A stretch of DNA of 12,007 bases, taken from NCBI GenBank assembly GCA_947253735.1, contig CAMYAU010000041.1, positions 1 to 12,007 on the forward strand, written 5' to 3'. The notes beneath the pieces were generated by a model. The model did not search any database. It saw nothing but the letters and a program-made list of their open reading frames with translations, and was not told where the DNA came from. This document shows, in pieces, positions 1-6,896 of the stretch. A program made the position numbers and the translations under genes. Position 1 is the first letter of the stretch; each line of letters starts with the position of its first letter. The DNA comes from an uncultured Varibaculum sp. (lineage in GTDB: Bacteria; Actinomycetota; Actinomycetes; Actinomycetales; Actinomycetaceae).

Positions 1-76
1 GGTTATTCCCACCGGGGTTGGTGCCACCCGGGTTGTCCCCACCGGGGTTGGTGCCACCCGGGTTATTCCCACCGGG
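1..76. repeat. 30-bp minisatellite encoding PGGxN linker
   Basis: Bases 1-30 and 31-60 are the same 30-bp unit with two differences (positions 5 and 7 of the unit), and a partial third copy runs to about 76. On the minus strand each unit encodes two 5-residue blocks (PGGTN, PGGDN, PGGNN). This is a Pro/Gly/Asn-rich linker at residues 1287-1311 of the surface protein. The array is cut by the window edge, so its copy number is unknown. Because the unit is a multiple of 3, slippage would change linker length without breaking the frame. Confidence 0.9.
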
Positions 77-3000
77 CTGGTCACCAGGATTGTCACCACC
101 GCTACAGGTCGGGCACACGCGCACTAGCACTTGAGCTTTTACATCGTCATAAGAACCATCCTTGTAGGTGACCCGCACGGGAACTGTAATTAGATCGCCG
201 TCTGCGGCATCTTTCGGAACCGTGAACGCTATGGAACCATTTGGGTTAACGACGGCGCCGCTCGGATTGTCAGCTCCGGGGGTCAGCCCGAAGGTTGTAC
301 CTTGCGGCGTGGGGTCGGTTTCCACCTCCGGGGTGTTGTTCAAATCGAACCCAGGAACGGGAACGGTTACTTCCTTGCCCGGTTTGCCGTTTTGCGGAAC
401 GTAATTAGGTTGCAGGCTTTGAGCATCGTTCGGAATAACGGAAACGTTTGTTCGTCCCTTACCTGTTGAACCATCCGGATAGTTGATCAGCAGATCAACA
501 GATCCTAGCGAACCGGGCGTGGCGTCAGCCGGCGGGGTTACCTGCAACTTGTTACCGTCCATTTTGCAAGTCCACCCAGTGGTGCATCCTTCAATCTTTA
601 CCGTAGAGTCCGTGGGAATGGGATCTCCAGTATTCGGGATGTCCAGCGGTGTACCTGGTTTGGTTGAACCATCGTTCCATTTGGGTGTGGTTGTTCCGGC
701 TTGGGTGTTGCCAACGTGGATGAGTGCTAGTACGGTTTCCTGACCTCCGTTGTTGGGGTAGGTGATTTGTACTGGTACACGTACCGTAGTGTTTGCCTCT
801 GCCAGAGTTGGCGTGTAGGTGATGATGCCGGTGCTCGGATCAATCTGTGCTCTGTCGGGTGCACCTACTGCTATTGCAAAGGTGGTTCCCAGTGGAGCGC
901 GGTTGGTTTCGGCATCCGGTGTGCGGGGGTTGTCAAACAGTGGCGCTGGAGTGGAGGCTGGTACCCCTACCTTTGCGTTCGTGTCTGCATAGGAGCCATT
1001 GTTTATTTGGATGAGTGCACATCCGGAGAGGTTAACGGTAAGGCCTGCCGGGGTGTCCGGGCAGAAATCCTCACCGGGTACCGGATTGTCCGGATTAGCA
1101 GGATCTGGATAACCATCACCATCAGAATCAGGACGCACGGTAGCTGTGCTTTGCGCACTCGCCGGGCCAGTGTTAGGTGTACCCTCAGTTTCGGTGGTGT
1201 ACTGGACTTTCACCACATAGTTCTGGCCGGTGGCCTCCTGAGTGGGGGTGCCCTCAATCATGCACTTGCCGCCGCTGAAGCTAGCCTGCAAACCTGCGGG
1301 CAACCCGGTTGCTGTACAGCCTGTGATTTTGGCCTTACCTGGATTAGTTACTGTAACCTCGGCGGAGGTTATTGCTTGGTTGATAGTTCCGGTAATTTCC
1401 GGAGCGGTAACCGTGGGGGCTACCGCACACCCCTTGCCGTCAACCTGCGCATCAGCTGCAGTGCCGGGGCACTTGTCGATTAGATTCGGAACTCCATCAC
1501 CATCAGCATCCGCAGCCGGGGTAACCGCAACCTTTGCATTAACCTGCTTGGTTCCGCCTCCGTTCGGATAGGTGACGTTCACATTCACGGTGTAGCTATC
1601 AACCTTAGTATCAAGAGTTGGTTTGTAGCTGAGCTCGCCGGTCGTATTGTTGATGGTCACCCAGTCAGGGGTTCCAGACTCTAACGTATAGGTGGTTCCA
1701 GCCGGCTTCGTATTGGAACCGTACTTTGCTGTGGCCTGAACCTTACCACCTTGCGCCACCGTGGAATCCTCATACGAGGGAGCGAAACCACATGCCGAAC
1801 CACTAATATCCAGCGTCCATTCCGTAGTGGCCTGAGGCTTAAGCTGGTAGGAATTCTTAAGCTCGTCCTTCAGCTTGGCAACAACTTTAACCTTGTTGGC
1901 ATCAGCTTCAGCAACAACGGCACCCTGGTCGTCTACAAAACTCCGCGTGTAATTAAACACCTCGGATTTCGGTATATTTACCGAACCCTTTACCGCACAG
2001 GTAGCAGCAGGTGAAACTGTAGGCGCTACAGGAGCCGCTGCGGGCTTGCTTATAACACAGGCTTTTCCTGCAATATCGAGTTCCCACCTAAGAACCGCGC
2101 CATCAGCAGGCCGGTAGTTATCCAGGTCTTTAAGCTGTGCGGTAACAACAGCTTTAGTGCCTTTGCCCTTGGTAACCACCTGGTCGTTCTTGTTGCGGTA
2201 TTCCACTTTGTAATCGAAGAATCTGGCACTGATATCCGGATCCTGTGGAATTGTTACAGATTTAGGCTCACCACACTTGTCATTCGCAGCAACCTGCGGT
2301 GCGGTGGGCTTTACTTTTTCACGCACGTCGTATTTGTGTTCAAACGTGAATCCGGTAGCAGCCGTTCCCTTGCCGGGGCTTTCTGCCTCATGTTCCAGCT
2401 TCAGATTCTGCCCTTCCGGCTGGAAAGGCTTTGCCAAAACCTTAATAGTTCCCTTTTTGATAACATTTCCCTGGGCATCCTTTGGGTAGGAGATGGGGGT
2501 ACGCGGTGGGATCTCCTTGCCTTCAAACTGCCAGGTTATTCCCTCAACTTCAGGAACGGTGAAAGTTAGTTTCGTGTCATCGTATGTGGGAGCGGGAACC
2601 GGTACTTTCTTAGAACCGTAGAAAGTGAAGTTCCATTCGCGTGATCCGCAGATACTGCCATCTATCGTGTAGTCATCTTTTTGCAGCTGTTTAGTCGGAT
2701 TGAAATCATAGGTTTTCATCGTCTTCACGTTGCAGGTAAGGGGGAAGGCCTTGATCGTCACCTTTGATTCTCCGTTCACGTACGGAGCCAAGGAACCTGC
2801 CGTGTAAGACTTCGGATCCTTCTGAACCAGCTCTCCATCCTGGGTAACCAAGTAGTACTTCAAATGCCAGTCGTTGGAGGGGATTTGCAAAGTATCGGAA
2901 TCCACCCCGAGATTGTCTTTTGCTACTGGTTTGGGCGGCTCCACGTTTCCATAGAATTCTGGCATGAAGTGAGGTTGTATTTGGGTTAATGGGGATACAA

Positions 3001-3934
3001 ACCGGACATTCGTGGCTGAACTGTCACGCACTGTGCGCGAGTAGGAGTACCCTTTTCCTGGCTTGGAACCGTAGTAGTCGATGCGAGCCACGCCGTCTCT
3101 ATACTTGACTAGCTCGTTTACAAAGTTATTTTCCTTGGTTACCTTTACCTCGGCATAAGTAACGCCCTCGTGAGTAATATCGTTACAAGTAGTGCCTTCT
3201 GCCGCAACTTCAGCGCACGTCCCCTTCGACCACACCACGTATTCGTTCTTGCCGTCATCGAAACGTACCGATTGCCCGCGGGTGGGCATTTCAAGCGTTA
3301 TCCTGTCGCCAGGACTATCAAAAACCGAAGTACCTGCCTTCTTTGCGGAATCGTCTTCACCTTCGCCGTGGCTGATCGTGTGGAAGTAGCCAACTTCGTT
3401 CCGATCTAGTAACTGCCCGCCGGGAACGGTGAAAGTTTTATAGGCAAGATTTTCCGGAATCTGGCAACGACCATCCCTGCGCACCAGCTCCATCTTCATT
3501 GTGGCAGGCCAACCCACTTTTGTTTTATCAATGGCCTCTTCGGGGGTGTTGAAGTACATGCTGTCCATTGGCACGCGCTTCCATTCGCCCGTTGTAGGAA
3601 CCAGGTAGTTTACATAGACGTCAAAGTGCAGTGGCCCCGAATCGACTCCGAATTCACGCCGCAAAGAGTACTGCCAGTACAAGCGAGCCTTATCAGAAAA
3701 TGCCTTAATCGTAGAAACACCGGCATTATCGTAATCACTGCCCTTAACATTCCACCTAGGTGACCTGTTCTCGTTACATATCGGTTTGTTGCTTGGTTGC
3801 TGCATTCCAAGGGACGGGGTAGCCGGTGCGGCCTGAGCAGTGGTTTCCGTTAGTGGAAATCCAACAAGCGTTACGAATAGTAATGAAAGAACACCTAGAA
3901 GCGCGCCAGGCACCTTTTTCCGCTGATAATTCAA
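1..3934 (-). CDS. Large multi-domain secreted surface protein (C-terminus outside window)
   Basis: The reading frame is open over all 1311 codons to the left edge, with no stop. I chose the TTG at 3934-3932 because AAAGGA (3946-3941 on the minus strand) lies 6 nt before it and the encoded signal peptide begins there: basic MNYQRKK, a hydrophobic core, and cleavage probably after AQA at about residue 36. Residues 37-335 are a unique region with scattered Cys that I do not recognise. About 335-715 hold roughly four degenerate beta-type repeats. 732-806 is Rib/YPDG-like. 809-836 is a TSP3-like acidic loop (DADGDGVPNLIDKCPG, closing GKGC). 836-930 resembles a putative-Ig (He_PIG) domain (GLPAGL, then IEGTPT). 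936-972 is a second TSP3-like loop (DSDGDGYPD). 984-1268 hold about three more Rib/YPDG-like domains (ITYPNNG, INYPDGS, VTYKDGS). A PGGxN linker runs from 1287 to the edge. The family logic is a wall-attached adhesin or stalk. A sortase signal is expected beyond the window but not seen, and the ligand is unknown. Confidence 0.9.
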   Translation of the reverse strand, partial: MNYQRKKVPGALLGVLSLLFVTLVGFPLTETTAQAAPATPSLGMQQPSNKPICNENRSPRWNVKGSDYDNAGVSTIKAFSDKARLYWQYSLRREFGVDSGPLHFDVYVNYLVPTTGEWKRVPMDSMYFNTPEEAIDKTKVGWPATMKMELVRRDGRCQIPENLAYKTFTVPGGQLLDRNEVGYFHTISHGEGEDDSAKKAGTSVFDSPGDRITLEMPTRGQSVRFDDGKNEYVVWSKGTCAEVAAEGTTCNDITHEGVTYAEVKVTKENNFVNELVKYRDGVARIDYYGSKPGKGYSYSRTVRDSSATNVRFVSPLTQIQPHFMPEFYGNVEPPKPVAKDNLGVDSDTLQIPSNDWHLKYYLVTQDGELVQKDPKSYTAGSLAPYVNGESKVTIKAFPLTCNVKTMKTYDFNPTKQLQKDDYTIDGSICGSREWNFTFYGSKKVPVPAPTYDDTKLTFTVPEVEGITWQFEGKEIPPRTPISYPKDAQGNVIKKGTIKVLAKPFQPEGQNLKLEHEAESPGKGTAATGFTFEHKYDVREKVKPTAPQVAANDKCGEPKSVTIPQDPDISARFFDYKVEYRNKNDQVVTKGKGTKAVVTAQLKDLDNYRPADGAVLRWELDIAGKACVISKPAAAPVAPTVSPAATCAVKGSVNIPKSEVFNYTRSFVDDQGAVVAEADANKVKVVAKLKDELKNSYQLKPQATTEWTLDISGSACGFAPSYEDSTVAQGGKVQATAKYGSNTKPAGTTYTLESGTPDWVTINNTTGELSYKPTLDTKVDSYTVNVNVTYPNGGGTKQVNAKVAVTPAADADGDGVPNLIDKCPGTAADAQVDGKGCAVAPTVTAPEITGTINQAITSAEVTVTNPGKAKITGCTATGLPAGLQASFSGGKCMIEGTPTQEATGQNYVVKVQYTTETEGTPNTGPASAQSTATVRPDSDGDGYPDPANPDNPVPGEDFCPDTPAGLTVNLSGCALIQINNGSYADTNAKVGVPASTPAPLFDNPRTPDAETNRAPLGTTFAIAVGAPDRAQIDPSTGIITYTPTLAEANTTVRVPVQITYPNNGGQETVLALIHVGNTQAGTTTPKWNDGSTKPGTPLDIPNTGDPIPTDSTVKIEGCTTGWTCKMDGNKLQVTPPADATPGSLGSVDLLINYPDGSTGKGRTNVSVIPNDAQSLQPNYVPQNGKPGKEVTVPVPGFDLNNTPEVETDPTPQGTTFGLTPGADNPSGAVVNPNGSIAFTVPKDAADGDLITVPVRVTYKDGSYDDVKAQVLVRVCPTCSGGDNPGDQPGGNNPGGTNPGGDNPGGTNPGGNN
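1427..1510 (-). other. TSP3-like calcium-binding segment of the surface protein
   Basis: Residues 809-836 of the surface protein read DADGDGVPNLIDKCPG followed by a spacer and GKGC. The D-x-D-x-D-G spacing and the two Cys (822, 836) match the thrombospondin type 3-like repeat seen in OmpA-like and other bacterial surface proteins, where the Asp residues bind Ca2+ and the loop acts as a rigid spacer. Here it links a YPDG-like domain to a putative Ig domain. A second, looser copy lies at residues 936-972 (about 1019-1129). Confidence 0.7.
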
Positions 3935-4004
3935 AATGTATCCTTTCGGCTTGAAGAATCTGCAACAAACAGTTGTGGAGGTGGGAACTTACTCTTCCGT
4001 TTCA

Positions 4005-4033
4005 ACTGTACGGTGTAAGCTTGCAGTTAACAA
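4005..4033 (-). promoter_or_regulatory. Candidate promoter of the surface protein gene
   Basis: Read on the minus strand, TTGTTA (4033-4028) and TACAGT (4010-4005) are separated by exactly 17 nt, a good fit to a vegetative sigma-70-type promoter. Transcription would start near 3998 and leave a leader of about 64 nt before the TTG codon. This is prediction from sequence only. Confidence 0.4.
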
Positions 4034-4095
4034 GTGTGAGTCTGATGTATGAAAAGAAAAACTAATACGCTTCGTATAGTGCGTTTCTTCTATTA

Positions 4096-4548
4096 GTGTT
4101 CCTTGCTATGAGCGCAAAGAAGCGCCCATTGATGAGAATATTTTTTCTAGTTTTGTTTACCTTCGCCCTGGCGGTGAGCGGAACTCTGGTTACCCCTATT
4201 TCCGTGCACGCTACGGATTCTTTGGTAGCCATCCACGATAGTGACAACGCCAAGATGGAGCTGTATCTCGTATTCAGATGATCCCACGAAGGCCGGGCAA
4301 ACCGTGGAATACCGAGTGAAGCTAACTAATAAAACCAATAATGCGGTTTCCTTTGAGTCCGTCAACTACAACCTGAATAACGCTGCGGGTTGCAAGTGGC
4401 GCAACGCCAAGCCAAATGTGGTTCAGGAATGCTACATCGGGGTCTCGAAGAAGAACGCCGAGGGATATCTGGATCCCACCTCCTCATCTCCGTCAAGGAG
4501 ACCAATCTTCGTATCGGGGTGCTTCATAAGATCCTCAGAACGATTTGA
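4096..4548 (+). pseudogene. Frameshifted small secreted Ig/DUF11-like protein
   Basis: Three consecutive pieces in two frames look like one protein. Piece 1 (GTG 4096 or, more likely, ATG 4108; same frame) has a clear signal peptide: MSAKKRPLMRIFF, a hydrophobic core, then SVHA and mature TDSLVAIHDSDNAKMEL. It stops at TGA 4279. Piece 2, in the +1 frame from about 4255 to 4482, reads SDDPTKAGQTVEYRVKLTNK, then a segment with AAGCKWRNAKPN. That is the pattern of secreted Ig-like domains common in actinobacterial surface proteins (G-x-x-V-x-Y-x-V-x-x-x-N). Piece 3 returns to the first frame at about 4483 (LISVKETNLRIGVLHKI) and ends at TGA 4546. I infer one shift near 4255-4278 and a compensating one near 4470-4483. 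No clear Shine-Dalgarno site is seen. Two assembly errors are the alternative. The mature protein would be only about 110 residues. Confidence 0.6.
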
Positions 4549-4771
4549 CTCGTCATAGTCAAACAAGAGGATCGAATATAATCAGCAAACGAGGTGTATC
4601 CGTGAACTTCTGGAGCAGAGCTAGCGGGAATGAGGTGTTAGCGCCAGATAGTAGATAGCCACGTCTTCGCAAACGACGTACCCACCCTCACGACTTTTGC
4701 GCCCAAACCGCGCCCGCTACACCCGCATAGAGCCGTGTATCAAAATGAACGTCTAAGTAACGAGGAGGAGT
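4549..4771. other. Non-coding stretch after the broken gene
   Basis: I find no convincing reading frame on either strand and no tRNA-like signature. There is a small potential stem, ACGTC (4661-4665) with GACGT (4675-4679), but nothing that identifies a known RNA family. It may be decayed remains of the upstream gene or a long 3' leader to the terminator at 4772. Confidence 0.5.
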
Positions 4772-4803
4772 CCGAACGGTGAAAAAGCCGTTCGGGCTTT
4801 TTT
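4772..4803 (+). terminator. Rho-independent terminator
   Basis: A perfect 8-bp stem, CCGAACGG (4772-4779) with CCGTTCGG (4788-4795), is followed directly by GC and a run of seven T. An alternative overlapping stem AAAAAGCC/GGCTTTTT uses the same bases, so two exclusive folds exist. It probably ends transcription from the broken secreted gene. Confidence 0.8.
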
Positions 4804-4835
4804 ATGAGTGAGGACGACGAAATCGTGCGCAATCC

Positions 4836-4853
4836 CGTCAGGCATTGCTGACG
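4836..4853. repeat. Small inverted repeat
   Basis: CGTCAG (4836-4841) and CTGACG (4848-4853) form a perfect 6-bp stem with a 6-nt loop between the two terminator hairpins. There is no T-run. Function is unknown. Confidence 0.4.
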
Positions 4854-4854
4854 C

Positions 4855-4895
4855 AAAATAGGGGTCTCAGGTTTATCCTGAGACCCCGGTATTTT
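4855..4895. terminator. Strong bidirectional hairpin terminator
   Basis: A perfect 11-bp stem, GGGGTCTCAGG (4861-4871) with CCTGAGACCCC (4877-4887), closes a 5-nt loop. It is flanked by AAAATA on the left and TATTTT on the right, so both strands give a T-rich tail. It may insulate the DUF3137-LemA unit from upstream transcription. Confidence 0.7.
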
Positions 4896-5038
4896 ATAAG
4901 CTTGGGGATTCAAGGGTTAATAGGGGTAATATCCCTAACATAAGAACAGATCGTCAGAAAACTGAAGAGCCGTATAACTGACTGAAGATTATGACCTGCG
5001 AAAATGTAATCGACTAGGGTAAAAACCTCACAGTAGTA

Positions 5039-5067
5039 TTGAGTGCTTGCGGTCAGAACTATAAACT
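5039..5067 (+). promoter_or_regulatory. Candidate promoter for the Cys mini-ORF / DUF3137-LemA unit
   Basis: TTGAGT (5039-5044) and TAAACT (5062-5067) are 17 nt apart and share four of six bases each with the -35 and -10 consensus. Transcription from here would include the mini-ORF at 5109 in the leader. The match is moderate only. Confidence 0.3.
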
Positions 5068-5108
5068 AAATCCGCCCTGGTCATAGTTAGCCGAGTAAAG
5101 GTATAAGA

Positions 5109-5153
5109 ATGCGGAATCAACTTTGCTGTTGTGCAAACCAATCTAAGCTATAA
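5109..5153 (+). CDS. 14-codon mini-ORF with Cys-Cys-Cys (possible leader peptide)
   Basis: The reading MRNQLCCCANQSKL starts at ATG 5109 and ends at TAA 5151. AAAGG at 5097-5101 lies 7 nt before the ATG, a well placed ribosome site. Three successive Cys codons (5124-5132) recall the poly-Cys leader peptides known from mycobacteria, which tune downstream expression to cysteine supply. Its stop is 29 nt before the DUF3137 start. AACCAA (5136-5141), just after the Cys codons, can pair with TTGGTT (5162-5167) near the DUF3137 ribosome site, so a stalled ribosome could alter access. That mechanism is inference, and chance occurrence is possible for so short a frame. Confidence 0.35.
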   Translation: MRNQLCCCANQSKL

Positions 5154-5182
5154 AGCAAAATTTGGTTGTGAGGACGATAGGG

Positions 5183-6136
5183 ATGACCAAGAACAACAAG
5201 AATGTTTTCACCGATCCGGAAACTGTGCAAAAGATTGCGCAGATAGAAAACTCTCCGCAAATGCAAAATAGACTGCAGTCTGTAAAAGCGGAGATGAAAA
5301 CTAAAACCTTCAATCCGCTAAGTGTCAGATTTATTGTGATGGCAATTCTGGTATTGGCGCTTTTGCGTACCACCTTTTATCCACTTCTTTTTGTGGCTAT
5401 TGCCTGGTGGGTGTTTACGAATCCCAATGATAAGAACCAGATCAATCTCGAAGAATTGTATGTTAACAATTTCTTGTCGCCGCTATTACAAACCATATTT
5501 CCCGGTACGCTATTAAACTATTCAGAGGGGCTTGAAAGAGGCTTTTACGACTGCTTACTGCCCAAATCCCACCGGTGCGGGTCTTACTGTCATATAACCT
5601 TTGCCGATGAATATAAAACAGAATTTACTAATATGCGCTCTTGGCACTACGAGAGGCACAATACCAAGAAAAGTATTGAGGTAACCGATTTCTGGGGGCA
5701 AGTATTCTTAGTCAGATTACAGACCCAAGTAGAGGGGCATATAAGGATAGTTCCAGTAACCGGGACAGGGTGGGGAAACGCAAAAGCTCACGGACGTTAT
5801 GGGGACAAAGCAAAAGAGGAAGTAGAGATTCAAACAGAATCTCTGGAATTTAATAACGCCTATTCGATATTTTCTACAGACGAATTTCATTCGCGACTAA
5901 TTTTAGACCCAAAGGTTATAGTGATTTTAAATAATTGGGCGCAAAAGATGAAGGTTTCCCTGTATATATCGGGGGAATATATTGTTGTAGGTTTCGATTC
6001 TAGAATGCAGTTATTCTCGACGCCGACCAGTAAGAAAGCAATAGAAAATCTTTCGCTTGCAAGCGAGTACGAAAAAGTCCGACAACAGTTGGCAGACTTT
6101 TATGATTTAGTCGATATATTTCTAGAGAAAGTGTAG
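5183..6136 (+). CDS. DUF3137-family membrane protein
   Basis: The protein has 317 residues. I chose ATG 5183 over the TTG at 5162 and GTG at 5168 because GAGGA (5170-5174) lies 8 nt ahead of it. The first 45 residues are polar. Two hydrophobic segments follow at about 48-63 and 65-78, and then a soluble domain of about 200 residues. That domain has the DUF3137 pattern: GSYCHITFADEYKTEF (133-148), the HYERHN segment near 155, WGQVFLVRL (171-179), and the terminal block with FNNAYSIFSTDEFHSRLILDP (224-243) and YISGEYIVVGF (261-271). The biochemical role of the family is not known. It is often encoded beside LemA proteins, as here (10-nt gap to the next gene), so the two probably act together at the membrane. 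The gene is visibly more AT-rich than the flanking genes, which may point to separate origin. Confidence 0.8.
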   Translation: MTKNNKNVFTDPETVQKIAQIENSPQMQNRLQSVKAEMKTKTFNPLSVRFIVMAILVLALLRTTFYPLLFVAIAWWVFTNPNDKNQINLEELYVNNFLSPLLQTIFPGTLLNYSEGLERGFYDCLLPKSHRCGSYCHITFADEYKTEFTNMRSWHYERHNTKKSIEVTDFWGQVFLVRLQTQVEGHIRIVPVTGTGWGNAKAHGRYGDKAKEEVEIQTESLEFNNAYSIFSTDEFHSRLILDPKVIVILNNWAQKMKVSLYISGEYIVVGFDSRMQLFSTPTSKKAIENLSLASEYEKVRQQLADFYDLVDIFLEKV

Positions 6137-6146
6137 AGGAGTCGTT

Positions 6147-6728
6147 TTGGATAATCATATTTATGTTTGGGATAATTATGTTTACCTCTTACCTATTGTG
6201 CTAGTAATCCTAATTTTGTTGGTTTACTTTGTTAAGACTTCAAATAGGCTAAACCGGTACCGGGTGATTATTACCGAGTCAAAGAAGAATGTTGATATTG
6301 CCCTGACCAAACGTTATGACACTATTTCTGAAATGTTAAAAGTAGCTAAAAGCTTCGCTAGGCATGAAAAGATTACCTTCTCTGATTTGGTGCAGCTTAG
6401 AGCAGGCGTAAGTATCAATGAATTTAATAAAGTAATTGCCAATCAAGAGCAAGCATTAGGGCGGATTTATGCGCTGGCGGAAGCCTATCCGCAGTTACGC
6501 TCTTCGGAAGAGTTCGTGAATTTGCAAAATCAAATTGATGATGAAAACGAGCAGCTGGCTGCAGCGAAAAGGATCGTTAACAATAATATCAGTGTCTTCA
6601 ACCAGGATGTCGTAACTTTTCCCGTATCAATAATTGCTTCAATGAAAGGTCTGCAACAGATCGACTTTCTTGCTGAAGAGCACGTCGATACCAAGGGCGA
6701 TATTGATCATTTTGATTATGAAGTTTGA
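6147..6728 (+). CDS. lemA: LemA family membrane protein
   Basis: The protein has 193 residues and starts at TTG 6147, with AGGAG (6137-6141) 5 nt ahead, overlapping the end of the DUF3137 gene. A single membrane anchor spans about 11-29 (LLPIVLVILILLVYFV). The rest is a predicted helical bundle with LemA signatures: ESKKNVDIALTKRYDTISEM (44-63), YPQLRSSEEFVNLQNQI (114-130), ENEQLAAAKRIVNNNISVFN (133-152) and TFPVSII (157-163). This gives the usual short N-terminus-out anchor and a cytoplasmic or external four-helix domain. LemA function is not settled. It forms an apparent two-gene operon with the DUF3137 gene. Like its partner it is AT-rich. No strong terminator follows, only a weak AT stem at about 6810-6833. 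Confidence 0.88.
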   Translation: MDNHIYVWDNYVYLLPIVLVILILLVYFVKTSNRLNRYRVIITESKKNVDIALTKRYDTISEMLKVAKSFARHEKITFSDLVQLRAGVSINEFNKVIANQEQALGRIYALAEAYPQLRSSEEFVNLQNQIDDENEQLAAAKRIVNNNISVFNQDVVTFPVSIIASMKGLQQIDFLAEEHVDTKGDIDHFDYEV

Positions 6729-6896
6729 GATTAAAACGCTCGGAGTCAATAGAGCTGTTCCTGGCAGATGGGTGACAGCTACTGACACGAATAAAAAGTA
6801 GGAGCAGCGGCAGAAAAAACAATATTTTTCTTCCTCTTTATAGTTCTTTCTTCACAATGCAAAACTAAAGACTGTTTTGTGGGCTAGGGTTAAGAG

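Noticed and set aside
1..76. Direct repeats that might suggest a CRISPR array
   Set aside because: The units abut with no spacers and encode PGGxN in frame with the surface protein, so this is a coding minisatellite.
168..3409. Several plus-strand reading frames, including one of 238 codons at 767-1483
   Set aside because: They lie opposite the continuous 1311-codon surface protein frame. They show odd composition (many Cys, Arg and Trp), no ribosome sites and no domain pattern.
4549..4771. Possible known RNA gene (tRNA, tmRNA, SRP RNA, 6C RNA)
   Set aside because: No T-loop, conserved SRP loop or C-rich loop pair was found on either strand.
4804..4851. Short frame ATG 4804 encoding about 15 residues
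   Set aside because: It lies between terminator hairpins and has no ribosome site of its own beyond the terminator T-run.
5162..5182. Upstream TTG start for the DUF3137 protein
   Set aside because: It would place the good GAGGA site inside the coding region and has no ribosome site. ATG 5183 fits better.
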